DNA of 64,000 nucleotides from positions 310,001 through 374,000 of the forward strand of contig NZ_JUHG01000013.1 in assembly GCF_000799715.1 (NCBI RefSeq), given 5' to 3'. The notes under the pieces were generated by a model. It did no database searches, had not been told where the DNA came from, and worked only from the letters and a program-made list of their open reading frames with translations. Below are positions 52,943-62,309 of this stretch, one piece after another. The first letter of the stretch is position 1; each line of letters starts with the position of its first letter. A program made the position numbers and the translations under genes. This DNA comes from Martinezella rhizogenes. GTDB taxonomy: Bacteria; Pseudomonadota; Alphaproteobacteria; Rhizobiales; Rhizobiaceae.

Positions 52943-53682
52943 AGAGATGACTCCATTCATGTTGGCGAATTGGTCGGAAATGTCTCGGACGCGTAGTTAG
53001 TGCGATGCAGCGAAGAGTGTAGGATGAGATTGGGATTTTTTAAGCCAATTTTTTATGGCAATGCCGATCCACGGTATGGTTTTACCGCCAACGCGGTTAG
53101 AGCACCCAGCTTAGACGTTTCCGGCACGATCTCTATACAGCTTACTCATGGTATAAATAGCAGAATAATTCACTTCTTACGTTACCGGTGATGGTGTAGT
53201 AGAATGTTAAATGTGGAATTTGTCGATTTATTCGCCGGATATTGTCGAATTATGCCTTGATCTCTCTTTGGAACTTCTAAGAAAATCTGTTTTTTGTTGG
53301 AAAATATTGCACTGCAACAACATATTGCGGCGCACATATTGATCGAAGCGATTACTGGACTTTGTAACAAAAGTTGATTGAATTGTTTAAATTAAATTCG
53401 ATTGCACTAATCGATTAGCACTACGAAAATTGAATGTGAAATTTTTGCGAACAACCTTTGGGAGAGTGTCCAGAAGAGAAAAAAGATAATGAATGCAATT
53501 GTACTGATTGTGGAGGAGTAGTTTTAACGAGCGCGACGTAGCATCCGTATCAATTCGTAACGCATTGTCGTCGCTTGGTTGAATCTAAATGAATCATAAA
53601 ATATATTTAAGTTCTGGGTCTACTGAGGGAGGCAAGACCTTGATTACTTTTATGCAGATATTCCTGGGGAGGAGGTAACGTC
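52943..53682. promoter_or_regulatory. Long AT-rich exoY-exoX intergenic control region
   Basis: These 740 bases are much more AT-rich than the surroundings, above all at 53120-53560, and hold no convincing gene. CTAATCGATTAG (53407-53418) is a perfect 12-base palindrome flanked by GCA on both sides. CGGTA-tggttt-TACCG (53072-53087) is another small dyad. GGTATAAATAG at about 53153 is a possible -10. The region must contain the divergent exoY and exoX promoters. In S. meliloti MucR and the ExoS/ChvI system act on exo promoters; no specific site was assigned here. GGGGAGGAGG at 53667-53676 is the strong ribosome-binding site of exoX. Confidence 0.6.
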
Positions 53683-53973
53683 ATGTATGCACCTCGCGTC
53701 TTCATCAGCATGGCGGGCACTCTGGCCGTATTCGCCATCGCAACTTATTTTTTGACGCATTCTCTTTCGATCACCCTGATCGAAACTTTGATTTGCGCCA
53801 TCCTACTTCAGATCGGTTACTTCGCGGGCGTTCTTTTCCTGGTGTGGAAGGAACGCAATGCGAGGGATGCGTTGTTGAATGAAGGCTCCGCTGGAATACC
53901 GTTGCGTGAAGGTGACAAAGTCGGTGGCCTGCCCGCCGCCAACCTCAACCGTTCCGAACCCTTCAACCCCTGA
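53683..53973 (+). CDS. exoX: Exopolysaccharide production repressor ExoX
   Basis: A 96-residue protein with two membrane helices (about 8-26 and 32-54). The start PRVFISMAGTLAVFAIATYFLTHS and the segment LQIGYFAGVLFLVWKERNAR match ExoX/Psi proteins of rhizobia. ExoX is a small inner-membrane protein that lowers succinoglycan production, its effect depending on the ExoX:ExoY balance. It is encoded divergently from exoY with a very strong Shine-Dalgarno, eight bases before the ATG. The C-terminal 40 residues are polar and cytoplasmic. Confidence 0.88.
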   Translation: MYAPRVFISMAGTLAVFAIATYFLTHSLSITLIETLICAILLQIGYFAGVLFLVWKERNARDALLNEGSAGIPLREGDKVGGLPAANLNRSEPFNP

Positions 53974-54050
53974 CGTCGCCACGCGGCGTATCTTTTGGCA
54001 ATCATGTGGTTGCCGGATGGCTGTTGTCGTCCTAAGTCTCCAACAGAACC

Positions 54051-55073
54051 ATGGAGGCCGACTTGATCGACAGTGCCGAAAACAATGTCTGTGTAATCAT
54101 TGCCGCGAAGAATGCCAGCGATACCATTGGTCTCGCCGTGGCTTCGGCGCTGCGCGAGCCGGAAGTGGCTGAGGTCGTCGTCATCGACGACGGTTCGACG
54201 GATGGCACGGCCGCCGCTGCCGCTCAGGCTGATGATGGTACCGGCCGCCTGATCATCCAGGAGTTTGAGAAAAACCGCGGCCCCGCGGCTGCCCGCAATC
54301 ACGCGATCGAGATTTCGCGCGCGCCGCTGATCAGCATCCTCGATGCCGATGATTTCTTTTTCCCGGGGCGCTTCAAGCCGCTGCTTGCCGGCAATGATTG
54401 GGATTTCGTCGCCGACAACATCGCCTTCGTCGATGCCGACACGGTTTCGACCGCCTATACCATGCTCGATCATTTCGATCCGAAGCCGCGCTTCCTGGAC
54501 CTCGTCGCCTTTGTCGAAGGCAATATCTCCAAGCGTGGTGTCCGGCGCGGCGAGATCGGCTTCCTGAAGCCACTGATGCGCCGGTCGTTTCTGGACAAGC
54601 ATGGGCTACGCTATGACGAAGCGCTGCGTCTCGGCGAGGATTACGACCTCTATGTGCGGGCTCTTGCCAAGGCCGCGCGCTACAAGATCATCCATAGCTG
54701 CGGCTACGGCGCCGTGGTGCGCAGTAATTCCCTGAGCGGCCAGCATCGCACCGACGATCTGCGGCGGCTCTATGAGGCGGATCGGGCGATCCTCGCTGCA
54801 GGCGGACTTTCGCAGACCGATGCGGCGGCCATCCGCCGACACGAGCAACATATTCGCGACCGGTACGAGCTGCGGCATTTTCTCGACATCAAATCGCAAT
54901 CGGGCATGAGCGCTGCCGCGTCCTATGCCTTGGGCAAGCCCGCCGCCATTCCAGCCATAGCCGGCGGTATTTTCGCCGATAAGACCGAGCGTTTTCGCAA
55001 AGGTGGCAGCGCGCCGATTGCACATTCGGGCGCGAACGGCCTGCGATATCTCCTGCAGGCCGCTCCTGAATAA
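54051..55073 (+). CDS. exoU: Succinoglycan glycosyltransferase ExoU (GT2)
   Basis: The 340-residue GT-A protein opens NVCVIIAAKNASDTIGLAVASAL and has VVIDDGSTDGT near 40 and SILDADDFFFPGRF near 93-106, the metal-binding DAD. The later DEALRLGEDYDLYVRALAKA supplies the catalytic ED of family 2. Between exoX and exoV it corresponds to ExoU, which adds the sixth sugar of the repeat in S. meliloti. The ATG at 54051 lacks a good ribosome-binding site, whereas GGAGG at 54053-54057 precedes a TTG at 54063, so the true start may be the TTG. Confidence 0.86.
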   Translation: MEADLIDSAENNVCVIIAAKNASDTIGLAVASALREPEVAEVVVIDDGSTDGTAAAAAQADDGTGRLIIQEFEKNRGPAAARNHAIEISRAPLISILDADDFFFPGRFKPLLAGNDWDFVADNIAFVDADTVSTAYTMLDHFDPKPRFLDLVAFVEGNISKRGVRRGEIGFLKPLMRRSFLDKHGLRYDEALRLGEDYDLYVRALAKAARYKIIHSCGYGAVVRSNSLSGQHRTDDLRRLYEADRAILAAGGLSQTDAAAIRRHEQHIRDRYELRHFLDIKSQSGMSAAASYALGKPAAIPAIAGGIFADKTERFRKGGSAPIAHSGANGLRYLLQAAPE

Positions 55074-55084
55074 GCCTTGGCGCG

Positions 55085-56026
55085 TCAGAAGTAGTCGCGC
55101 CGCACGCCTTCGATCACTGTCATGAAGCGCTCCTTGCGACCGGCAAGGGCCGCGTCGCTGCTAAGCTGCGGCTTCGCCTTGCTGGCTTGCCAGAGCGCCA
55201 GCGCCGAAGGTACCGCAAGTGCCTGTTTCGCCATCACGCGCAGCGTGGTCTGTTGCGGATCGACAAGGACGGTCTCGCCAAACCGCTGCTTCCCCAATTC
55301 ATCGGCGGCCTGCTCGTCGCGTTCGAAACCGACGCCCCAGAAGCGGGCGCCCTTGGCGATCGCTTCGGCGCGGGTGGAGACAGGAATATGTTTCGGCGCA
55401 TAGGTAACGTCGAGCGAGCGTGCCCAGTCGTTCCATTTGAAGCTGTTGATCGCCCGCGAAGTGCTGACGGCAATCCACGGCACGCGGAAGGCGTCGGCAA
55501 GGATTGCGCCATGCATGGATTCGGCAACGATCAGCTCGGAGGTGGCGATCTCGCGGATCACAGCCTTCGCCTCGCCACGGGGATCGAGATAGGAAAGACC
55601 AACTGTCTTGCAAATACCCTGCCAGAGCCCGGCCCCAGCCGATTCCCAGTGCGGCACGAAGGTATGACGCTTGGTCTTCGGCAGATTTTTGAATTCCGGC
55701 ATCTCGGTGACCATCACAGCGGGATCAACGATGCCCATATCCGCGGGAAGGCCAACTTTTTCCGCCGTAAGCGGGCCGCGTACGCAGCGGATGTCCCATT
55801 TGCTCTTGTCGCTCGTATCGGGAAGAGAGCCATAGCCGAAGCCGCTGCCGATGACGAGCTTTTGGCCTTCAGTCGGCAATAGCAGCGTGTTCAGGACGGT
55901 TCCCACGCCAACCAGCAGTGTTTCCTCATGAACATCGCGCAGGCCGGGGAGTAGAAAATCCCAGAGCCAGAGATTGAGATCGTCACCGAAATTGCCATGG
56001 GTTGATTCCCAGTGGAACGGCTTCAT
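55085..56026 (-). CDS. exoV: Succinoglycan pyruvyltransferase ExoV
   Basis: A 313-residue protein of the polysaccharide pyruvyl transferase family. It starts MKPFHWESTHGNFGDDLNLWLWDF, with the NFGDDLN motif, and carries IVAESMHGAILADAFRVPWIAV near 168-190, the usual SMHG catalytic-site segment. ExoV adds the terminal ketal pyruvate to succinoglycan. AAGGAGT precedes the ATG. It is convergent with exoU (11 bases apart) and the second gene of the leftward exoW-exoV unit. Confidence 0.9.
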   Translation of the reverse strand: MKPFHWESTHGNFGDDLNLWLWDFLLPGLRDVHEETLLVGVGTVLNTLLLPTEGQKLVIGSGFGYGSLPDTSDKSKWDIRCVRGPLTAEKVGLPADMGIVDPAVMVTEMPEFKNLPKTKRHTFVPHWESAGAGLWQGICKTVGLSYLDPRGEAKAVIREIATSELIVAESMHGAILADAFRVPWIAVSTSRAINSFKWNDWARSLDVTYAPKHIPVSTRAEAIAKGARFWGVGFERDEQAADELGKQRFGETVLVDPQQTTLRVMAKQALAVPSALALWQASKAKPQLSSDAALAGRKERFMTVIEGVRRDYF

Positions 56027-56111
56027 ACAGGACTCCTTGATGATCTAGACCGTAGCTGAACATACATTGGCTCTAGAATATGGCATGAACAGCTTTGCTG
56101 CAGTGCGAAAA

Positions 56112-57071
56112 CTAGGGCGTAAACTTGCCCGCGGCAAGCTGCATCGCACTCTGCAATATACCCGGATCGCGCCACGCCCATTTTGCAAGCAGCCCGAGCT
56201 GCGGCCATCTCCGGCGCCGCAGCTGTCGCACCTGGCTCCACAACGCCTGTTGACGGGCGCGATTTTTGCAGGCGCGAATGGTCACGATATCCTGCGGCCG
56301 GCGCGAAAACCGCTGTTCCAGCGTGTTGAGTGCCGTCCAGGTGGTGAACTGCTGGTGCAGGAACTGGGGCGAGTCATTGTCGATGCTGTGAAAGATGTTG
56401 ACGCCCTCACCGCGCAGCGCTCCGGCATCCTCGCAGAGCAGGATGCGCCTGGCGGCCAGGATGCAGTCGCAGAAGAACAGCACATCCTCGGCTGCCAGCC
56501 GCAGCGCGGCCTCGAAGCGGACCTTCTCGAACAACGGCCGACCGATCACCATGCAAGAGAGATGCAGGAAGCTCCAGTCTTTCAGCATCACACTGGCGAT
56601 ATCGGGGATTTCGATGATCGAGGGCGTGTCGGAGAGGCGCACGGCATCAGGTAATTTTGCCAGCTCATCTATGCCGAAATGATAGGAAAAACCCTCACCG
56701 CCGTCGATGGAGTCCCAATAGCAATCGCCATCATGGCGCGTCAGTGCCTCGAAAGCGTTGCTCAGATGCTCCGGTGCCCATTCGTCGTCGGAATCGAGGA
56801 AGGCGACGAAGCGGCTTGCGGCCGGCACGTTATCAAGACCGGTATTGCGCGCACCGCCCGGTCCCGCATTGGCTTGGCGGATGACCGTAATGCGCGCCCG
56901 CTCGTCGTTTCCGAGCGATTGAAGTTCACTTACCGCCGAGAGCGGCGATTCATCATCGACGATAAGGATATCGAAATCCTGAAACACTTGCTTGGATATC
57001 GATCTCAATGCGCGCTGCAGAATGCCTGTCTGTCTCTGGTAGAAGGGAATAACAATCGTAATTGACGCCAT
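56112..57071 (-). CDS. exoW: Succinoglycan glycosyltransferase ExoW (GT2)
   Basis: A 319-residue GT-A enzyme starting ITIVIPFYQRQTGILQRALRSI. It shows ILIVDDESPLSAV near 35 and VAFLDSDDEWAPEH near 88 (DxD site), and ALRLAAEDVLFFCDCILAAR near 190. ExoW adds a glucose in the side chain of the S. meliloti repeat. The gene lies 85 bases upstream of exoV and divergent from exoT, 118 bases away. Confidence 0.88.
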   Translation of the reverse strand: MASITIVIPFYQRQTGILQRALRSISKQVFQDFDILIVDDESPLSAVSELQSLGNDERARITVIRQANAGPGGARNTGLDNVPAASRFVAFLDSDDEWAPEHLSNAFEALTRHDGDCYWDSIDGGEGFSYHFGIDELAKLPDAVRLSDTPSIIEIPDIASVMLKDWSFLHLSCMVIGRPLFEKVRFEAALRLAAEDVLFFCDCILAARRILLCEDAGALRGEGVNIFHSIDNDSPQFLHQQFTTWTALNTLEQRFSRRPQDIVTIRACKNRARQQALWSQVRQLRRRRWPQLGLLAKWAWRDPGILQSAMQLAAGKFTP

Positions 57072-57189
57072 TTTTTCGCCTTACGTTTTTCAACAAAGAA
57101 TTTGCGACCCCCTCCCAGGGTCACGGCCATGCATTTTTCGACAATCTCCATCGCTGACTACAGCCGCTCCCTAGAGACAGGATGTCGTA

Positions 57190-58677
57190 ATGACCTCAAC
57201 AGTTAGTGTCCGTTCGATAACGAACAATGTCGGATGGAGCGTTTTATCGAAGACCAGTACATTTGGATTGAAATTCGTGACTGTGCCCATCCTGGCGCGC
57301 ATCCTTACTCCCGAAGAATTCGGCGTTGTCGCCGTGGCGCTCACGGTCGTGCAATTCCTTGCCATGATCGGCGGCGCCGGGCTCACCTCCTCTCTCGTCA
57401 TCCAGGAGAAGGAGGATATGCTGACAATTCACTCCGTCTTTTGGGTGAATCTGGCCGTATCGACACTGATGGCCGTAGTTCTCTATATTTTCGCCGACTT
57501 CTTCGCAACATTGTTGGGCGCTAAAGAGGCAGCCTATCTGCTGCGCATCATGGCCTTCATGATTCCCATTCAGCTTGCCGCCGATGTGGCCTATTCGATC
57601 CTGGCGCGGCGGATGAATTTCAGCAAGGACGCGGTCTGGAGCATGATTTCGGAATCCTCCGGCGCGCTGGTCGCGGTCGGGCTCGCCTTCTTCGGATTTG
57701 GCGTCTGGTCTCTCGTCGCGCAGCTTTTCGTCTCCGGCACCGTTCGCCTTGTCGGTCTTTACACCGTCTCCGGCTATTGCCCCCGGTTCGCCTTCTCCTT
57801 CAGCCGCATCAAGGGCCTGACGAAGTTCTCCTTTGGCATGATGGGCTCGGAAATAGCCAATTTCGTCGCCTTCCAGTCACCGATGGTGATCATCGCTCGC
57901 CACCTTGGTCTCGCCAATGCCGGCGCCTATTCCGCCGGCAACCGTCTTGCCAGCATCCCGAACCAGGTCGTGCTCTCGGCAGTCATGGGCGTGCTGTTTC
58001 CGGCCTTCAGCCACATGACTCATGACCGCAAGCGCCGGTCGGATGCGCTCATCTTCAGCACACAGGTCATGACGGTGCTTCTGGCTCCGATGATGTTCGG
58101 GCTATGGGCCATTGCCGAGCCGACCATGCTGGTGCTGTTCGGAGAGAAATGGGCATACGCCTGGCCGGTGCTTGGGCTGCTGGCGCTTTCCAAGGCGATC
58201 CTGACGCCCTGTAGCACCTTCATTGCTTACCTCAAGGGTGTCGGACGCGGCAACGTCCTGTTCTGGTCGGCCGTCGTCCGCGCCATCATCACCACGGCCA
58301 CGGTCTCCTACGGCGCGATCACCGGCGATCTGATCAACGCCGTGGTCTGGCTCTGCATCGTCAACGCCATCACGCTGATCTTTTACTCCTGGGCGGTTTT
58401 TCGCGCCGACGGCACGCCGTTCCTCCAGGGCCTCTACGTTAGCAACCGGCCGATGATCACCGCCCTTATCATGGCGCTCATCGTCCGCTTCATGCTGGAC
58501 CATTTGAAGGTGGCAATGCCGAATGCTGTGCTGCAGATCATCGTGGGCTCGGTGGTGGGCGGCGCGATCTACCTCGCTTTCGTCCTGCTGACCGAGAGAG
58601 CACTTGTACGAAAAGTCTTGCAACTCGTTCGTTCACACAGAATGCCAAAGACGAAAACTCAACCTATAGCTGAGTGA
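57190..58677 (+). CDS. exoT: Succinoglycan repeat-unit flippase ExoT (Wzx-like, MOP superfamily)
   Basis: A 495-residue membrane protein with about 12-14 helices and the flippase opening VRSITNNVGWSVLSKTSTFGLKFVTVPILARILTPEEFG. This is the O-antigen/oligosaccharide flippase family. ExoT in S. meliloti is implicated in export of succinoglycan, mainly the low-molecular-weight form. AGGATG lies upstream. The gene is divergent from exoW. In S. meliloti exoI follows exoT; here the next coding sequence is exoH after a 382-base gap. Confidence 0.88.
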   Translation: MTSTVSVRSITNNVGWSVLSKTSTFGLKFVTVPILARILTPEEFGVVAVALTVVQFLAMIGGAGLTSSLVIQEKEDMLTIHSVFWVNLAVSTLMAVVLYIFADFFATLLGAKEAAYLLRIMAFMIPIQLAADVAYSILARRMNFSKDAVWSMISESSGALVAVGLAFFGFGVWSLVAQLFVSGTVRLVGLYTVSGYCPRFAFSFSRIKGLTKFSFGMMGSEIANFVAFQSPMVIIARHLGLANAGAYSAGNRLASIPNQVVLSAVMGVLFPAFSHMTHDRKRRSDALIFSTQVMTVLLAPMMFGLWAIAEPTMLVLFGEKWAYAWPVLGLLALSKAILTPCSTFIAYLKGVGRGNVLFWSAVVRAIITTATVSYGAITGDLINAVVWLCIVNAITLIFYSWAVFRADGTPFLQGLYVSNRPMITALIMALIVRFMLDHLKVAMPNAVLQIIVGSVVGGAIYLAFVLLTERALVRKVLQLVRSHRMPKTKTQPIAE

Positions 58678-59059
58678 TTCAGCCGGATTTTCTTAGAGAA
58701 CTTGCACTGCTGCCGCATTCTGATCATGTTTGTTCACGGATTCTGTGGCGGTGCAAAAAAATGTTCACCTATTGCGAAAAAAATGATGTTGGCGCTTCAT
58801 AGGGCTGCAGATCGTTTCACGAATTATTTCAGCGTACTTAAATCCTTTTAATACCAGAGACTTCCACAGATAACGGCCTGCCGAATCGCCTGTTTCATTA
58901 TCCTTTTCGCCCCGAAATTGCGGCTGCCGAAGCCCATTTTTTCTTGTTTTTTGCTGCACTGCCATATTTCTTTTCGTGAGATCGCCCTAGGTTAGGCGTG
59001 TGGGCTCTGGTCTGCTCTGGTTGAAACGGTCGCAAGGGGGGGAGCGACCTGGAAAAGGG
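58678..59059. other. 382-base gap between exoT and exoH, exoI position empty
   Basis: No gene or recognisable exoI remnant was found on either strand. The stretch is AT-richer than the flanking genes and has A-runs at about 58756-58762 and 58779-58785, each within a similar GC(G)AAAAAAATG setting. It presumably carries the promoter of the exoHKLAM unit. Confidence 0.5.
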
Positions 59060-60184
59060 GTGACGGACATCGTGAATGTGACTGCCAACGTGTCTTCGCG
59101 GATAAACCTCATGCGTATCGTGCTCATTTCGGGCATCATATTTGTGCATATCCCATTCGATACGGATTCCAGCCCGTTTAACGGTGACTATGGGCTCTTC
59201 GACTGGTTCCGGGTCTTCCTGCGCGAAAGTCTTTTTCGCGTCGGTGTTCCGTGCCTCAGCGCCATTTCCGGCTATCTTCTTTTCCGTCACGGCACGGCAA
59301 AGCTTGACTATGCCAAGACCATTCGCCGCAAGACGAAGACCGTTCTGCTACCCTTTTTGCTGTGGAACAGCGCCTTCTTTCTTTTCGTGTTGATCCTGCA
59401 GAGCGTCGGCGTCGGCGACGGCTTTCTGCCGGACGTTTCAAACGCCAGCCCGCGCACGCTTTCTACGCTCCTTTTCGCCATCAATGGCACGCCGATCAAC
59501 CTGCCTCTGTATTTCCTGCGTGATCTCTTCGTCTGCATCCTGCTGTCGCCATTGCTGGCGATGCTGATCGGCCGCTTTCCGCTGCCGACGCTGATGGGCT
59601 TGCTGCTGCTGGCGGTGTTGCCGATCCCGCTCGGCATCGTGCTTCGAAATTCCATCCTCTTCAGCTTCGGCTTCGGCATCTATCTCAGCCTCTATCGCGT
59701 CGACCTGATGATCATCGACCGCTACGCCGCAGTTATCGGATCTACCTTCATCGCCCTTACGGCCCTGCTGGCCACGGCAGCGTACCTCACCGGCCCGGAC
59801 TTTCCCTTGTGGCTCGATATAAGCCGCAACCTCATGGTGCTCGTCGGCATTCCTGGTTTCTGGGCATTATCGGCGATCTTCATCAGGAGCAGGATCGGCC
59901 AGAGCCTGGCGGGAACCGGCAGTCTGAGCTTCTGGATTTTCTGCGCCCATCACCCCTTGCTAATCTGCCTTTGGATTCTTTGGAGCCGTGGCGGCAGTGA
60001 ACTCTATCCGATTTTCTATCTATCGGCGGCCGCCATCGCCCTAATCGTGCTGCCCCTGACCAACGGCGTGGCGCGTTCCGCCCTGCCCTCCCTCTATAAC
60101 CTGCTGACCGGCAGCCGAACGCGGCAGCGTGCCGAGACCCCGGCAATTGCCGGTCGTCCGCAGGCGACTTACAAGCAAAGGTGA
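59060..60184 (+). CDS. exoH: Succinoglycan succinyltransferase ExoH (acyltransferase 3 family)
   Basis: The protein has about 374 residues from GTG 59060; GTG 59072 is equally possible and no ATG is placed before the conserved start. The opening SSRINLMRIVLISGIIFVHIPFD has the acyltransferase 3 histidine, and about ten helices follow. The position directly before exoK matches ExoH, which adds the succinyl group that allows enzymatic cleavage of succinoglycan in S. meliloti. The C-terminus ends three bases before exoK begins. Confidence 0.87.
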   Translation: MTDIVNVTANVSSRINLMRIVLISGIIFVHIPFDTDSSPFNGDYGLFDWFRVFLRESLFRVGVPCLSAISGYLLFRHGTAKLDYAKTIRRKTKTVLLPFLLWNSAFFLFVLILQSVGVGDGFLPDVSNASPRTLSTLLFAINGTPINLPLYFLRDLFVCILLSPLLAMLIGRFPLPTLMGLLLLAVLPIPLGIVLRNSILFSFGFGIYLSLYRVDLMIIDRYAAVIGSTFIALTALLATAAYLTGPDFPLWLDISRNLMVLVGIPGFWALSAIFIRSRIGQSLAGTGSLSFWIFCAHHPLLICLWILWSRGGSELYPIFYLSAAAIALIVLPLTNGVARSALPSLYNLLTGSRTRQRAETPAIAGRPQATYKQR

Positions 60185-60187
60185 CAC

Positions 60188-60991
60188 ATGACGAAACCGA
60201 CCGCCCATGCGCGCAGACTCAGCCTTGCTTCACTGGCCATCTTGAGCGCCGGCCTTGTTCCTTGCGTGGTTTCCGCGCAGGAGGACAAGCCGAACGGCAC
60301 CTCCTTCGTCGACAATTTCGACAAAATCGACAACAGCCGCTGGTACATTTCGGATGGCTGGAACAACGGCCCGCACCAGAACTGCACCTGGTCGAAGAAG
60401 CAAGTCAGCCTCGAGGGCGGCGCGCTGCAGCTTCAATTCACCCAGGGCAAGACCGGCCAGCGCGACTATGCCTGCGGCGAGATTCAGACCACCAAGCGTT
60501 TTGGCTATGGCACCTATGAGGCTCGCTATCGCACCGCAACCGGCCCCGGCCTCAATTCGGCGTTCTTCACCTATATCGGTCCGACCGATAAGAGGCCGCA
60601 TGACGAGATCGATTTCGAGGTGCTCGGCAAGAATGCCGGGCAGGTCCAGGTCAATCAATACATCGCCGCCAAGGGTGGCAACGAGAAACTGGTTTCCGTC
60701 CCCGGTGGCGCAGATCAGGGCTTCAACGACTATGCCTTTGTCTGGGAGAAGGATCGGCTTCGCTACTATGTGAACGGCCAGCTGGTCCAGGATGTTACCG
60801 ACCCGTCGAAGATACCGACGCATGCCCAGAAGATCTTCTTCAGCCTCTGGGGCACCGACACGCTGAGCGGCTGGATGGGCAAGTTCGCCTATGGCGGCAG
60901 CCCGTCGACCATGCAGATCAAGCGTGTTGCCTTCACCGCGGAAGGCGACAAGTGCCAGTTCCCGGAATCGATCGCCTGCAAGCTGAACTGA
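60188..60991 (+). CDS. exoK: Secreted endo-beta-1,3-1,4-glycanase ExoK (GH16)
   Basis: A 267-residue protein with an N-terminal leader (LSLASLAILSAGLVPCVVSA, cut near residue 30). The catalytic GH16 motif is DEIDFE, with E140 nucleophile, D142 and E144 acid/base. W-rich sugar-binding stretches include NSRWYISDGWNNGPHQNCTW. ExoK in S. meliloti is secreted and trims nascent succinoglycan to low-molecular-weight forms, acting on succinylated polymer. Stem-loops lie in the 109-base gap after it. Confidence 0.9.
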   Translation: MTKPTAHARRLSLASLAILSAGLVPCVVSAQEDKPNGTSFVDNFDKIDNSRWYISDGWNNGPHQNCTWSKKQVSLEGGALQLQFTQGKTGQRDYACGEIQTTKRFGYGTYEARYRTATGPGLNSAFFTYIGPTDKRPHDEIDFEVLGKNAGQVQVNQYIAAKGGNEKLVSVPGGADQGFNDYAFVWEKDRLRYYVNGQLVQDVTDPSKIPTHAQKIFFSLWGTDTLSGWMGKFAYGGSPSTMQIKRVAFTAEGDKCQFPESIACKLN

Positions 60992-61001
60992 AACAACAAT
61001 A

Positions 61002-61082
61002 CGGCTGCGGAGCAGATTGCGCAGCCGGGCAAGATGCCGTGATGCAACACGAACGAAACGAAACGCCCGGCTTCGACCGGGC
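61002..61082 (+). other. Two hairpins between exoK and exoL
   Basis: CGGCTGCG (61002-61009) pairs with CGCAGCCG (61020-61027). GCCCGG (61065-61070) pairs with CCGGGC (61077-61082), loop CTTCGA. Neither is followed by a T-run. They may stabilise the exoK end or tune exoL translation, since the second lies 19 bases before its start. Confidence 0.4.
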
Positions 61083-61100
61083 ACGAAAACGGAAGTCTGA

Positions 61101-62309
61101 ATGCTGCATATTCTCTACTTCGTCCACGATCTCGCAGACCCCGCCGTCCGCCGGCGGGTGTTGATGCTGCAGGCGGGCGGAGCACGGGTGACATTGGCTG
61201 GCTTCCGGCGTGACGACAACGCGCTGGCGACCGTGCACGGTATCGAACCGATCGAGCTCGGACGGACGCGTGACGCGCAATTCACACATCGCATCGCGGC
61301 CGTTGCCAAGTCCGCGCTGAAATTGCGCGGCTCAATGCATTCGGTCCAGAAGCCGGACGTGATCATCGGCCGCAATCTTGAAATGCTGGCCTTGGCCAAG
61401 CGCGCGAGAGCCATCTTCGGCGGCGATATGCCCGTTGTCTACGAGTGTCTCGATATTCACCGGCTGCTGCTGCGCAAGGACACGCTTGGCGGCGCCCTTC
61501 GCGGCATGGAACGGTATTTTGGGGTGGATGCCGCGCTGCTGCTCACCAGCTCACCTGCCTTCGTCGAACGCTATTTCCGCCCCCGTTCCGGCCTCGATCT
61601 GCCGATCGTCCTGCTGGAAAACAAGGTTCTGGCGCTTGATGGCCTTGGTGACGCGGCCTCCCCCTCTCCCCGGTTGCCGGCCAAGGGCCAGCCCTGGAAG
61701 ATCGGCTGGTTCGGCGCACTTCGCTGCCGCAAATCGCTGGCGTTGCTCGATGAGTTTTCGCGCCGGATGGACGGGCGTTTCGAGATTATCCTGCGCGGGC
61801 GGCCGGCTTATTCGGAGTTCGACGACTTCGATGGCATCGTGCGTGACGCGCCTTTCATGCATTTCGCCGGTCCCTATAAGAACCCGGAGGATCTCTCGGC
61901 GATCTATGGCGAGGTACAGTTCTCCTGGGCGATCGATTTCTTCGAAGAGGGTCTGAATTCGAGCTGGCTGCTGCCGAACCGGCTCTATGAGGGCGGCCTT
62001 TACGGCACCGTGCCGATTGCCATGGACGGCACCGAGACATCACGGTTCCTCGCGAGCCGGAAAATCGGCCTGATGCTCGATAAGGCCAACCCCGCCCATC
62101 TCGTGGCGCTCATGAACGACATGAACGAGGAACGCTATCTCGCTGCTTTCGACGCCGTGGCCGCGCAAGACCGCAGGCAGTGGATGACCGATCGCGCCGA
62201 CTGTCAGGGCCTTGTGCAGCGGCTGGCTTGCCTGACCCACACCAACGAGCAAACCGCCGATTCACAGGCCATCCCGCAACTGCAACGCAATAGAGGTGGA
62301 TTGCAATGA
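61101..62309 (+). CDS. exoL: Succinoglycan glycosyltransferase ExoL
   Basis: A 402-residue GT-B-like enzyme. It opens MLHILYFVHDLADPAVRRRVLMLQAGGARVTLAGF, and the C-terminal half has WKIGWFGALRCRKSLALLDEF near 197. GGLYGTVPIAMDGTETSRFLASRKIGLML follows near 296 as the donor site. ExoL adds the third sugar of the repeat in S. meliloti. GGAAG precedes the ATG. It overlaps exoA by four bases (ATGA). Confidence 0.88.
   Translation: MLHILYFVHDLADPAVRRRVLMLQAGGARVTLAGFRRDDNALATVHGIEPIELGRTRDAQFTHRIAAVAKSALKLRGSMHSVQKPDVIIGRNLEMLALAKRARAIFGGDMPVVYECLDIHRLLLRKDTLGGALRGMERYFGVDAALLLTSSPAFVERYFRPRSGLDLPIVLLENKVLALDGLGDAASPSPRLPAKGQPWKIGWFGALRCRKSLALLDEFSRRMDGRFEIILRGRPAYSEFDDFDGIVRDAPFMHFAGPYKNPEDLSAIYGEVQFSWAIDFFEEGLNSSWLLPNRLYEGGLYGTVPIAMDGTETSRFLASRKIGLMLDKANPAHLVALMNDMNEERYLAAFDAVAAQDRRQWMTDRADCQGLVQRLACLTHTNEQTADSQAIPQLQRNRGGLQ

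Noticed and set aside
58678-59059. Possible exoI remnant between exoT and exoH
   Set aside because: All six frames were scanned by eye for a nuclease-like segment with basic and acidic catalytic clusters and none was found, so no pseudogene is called.
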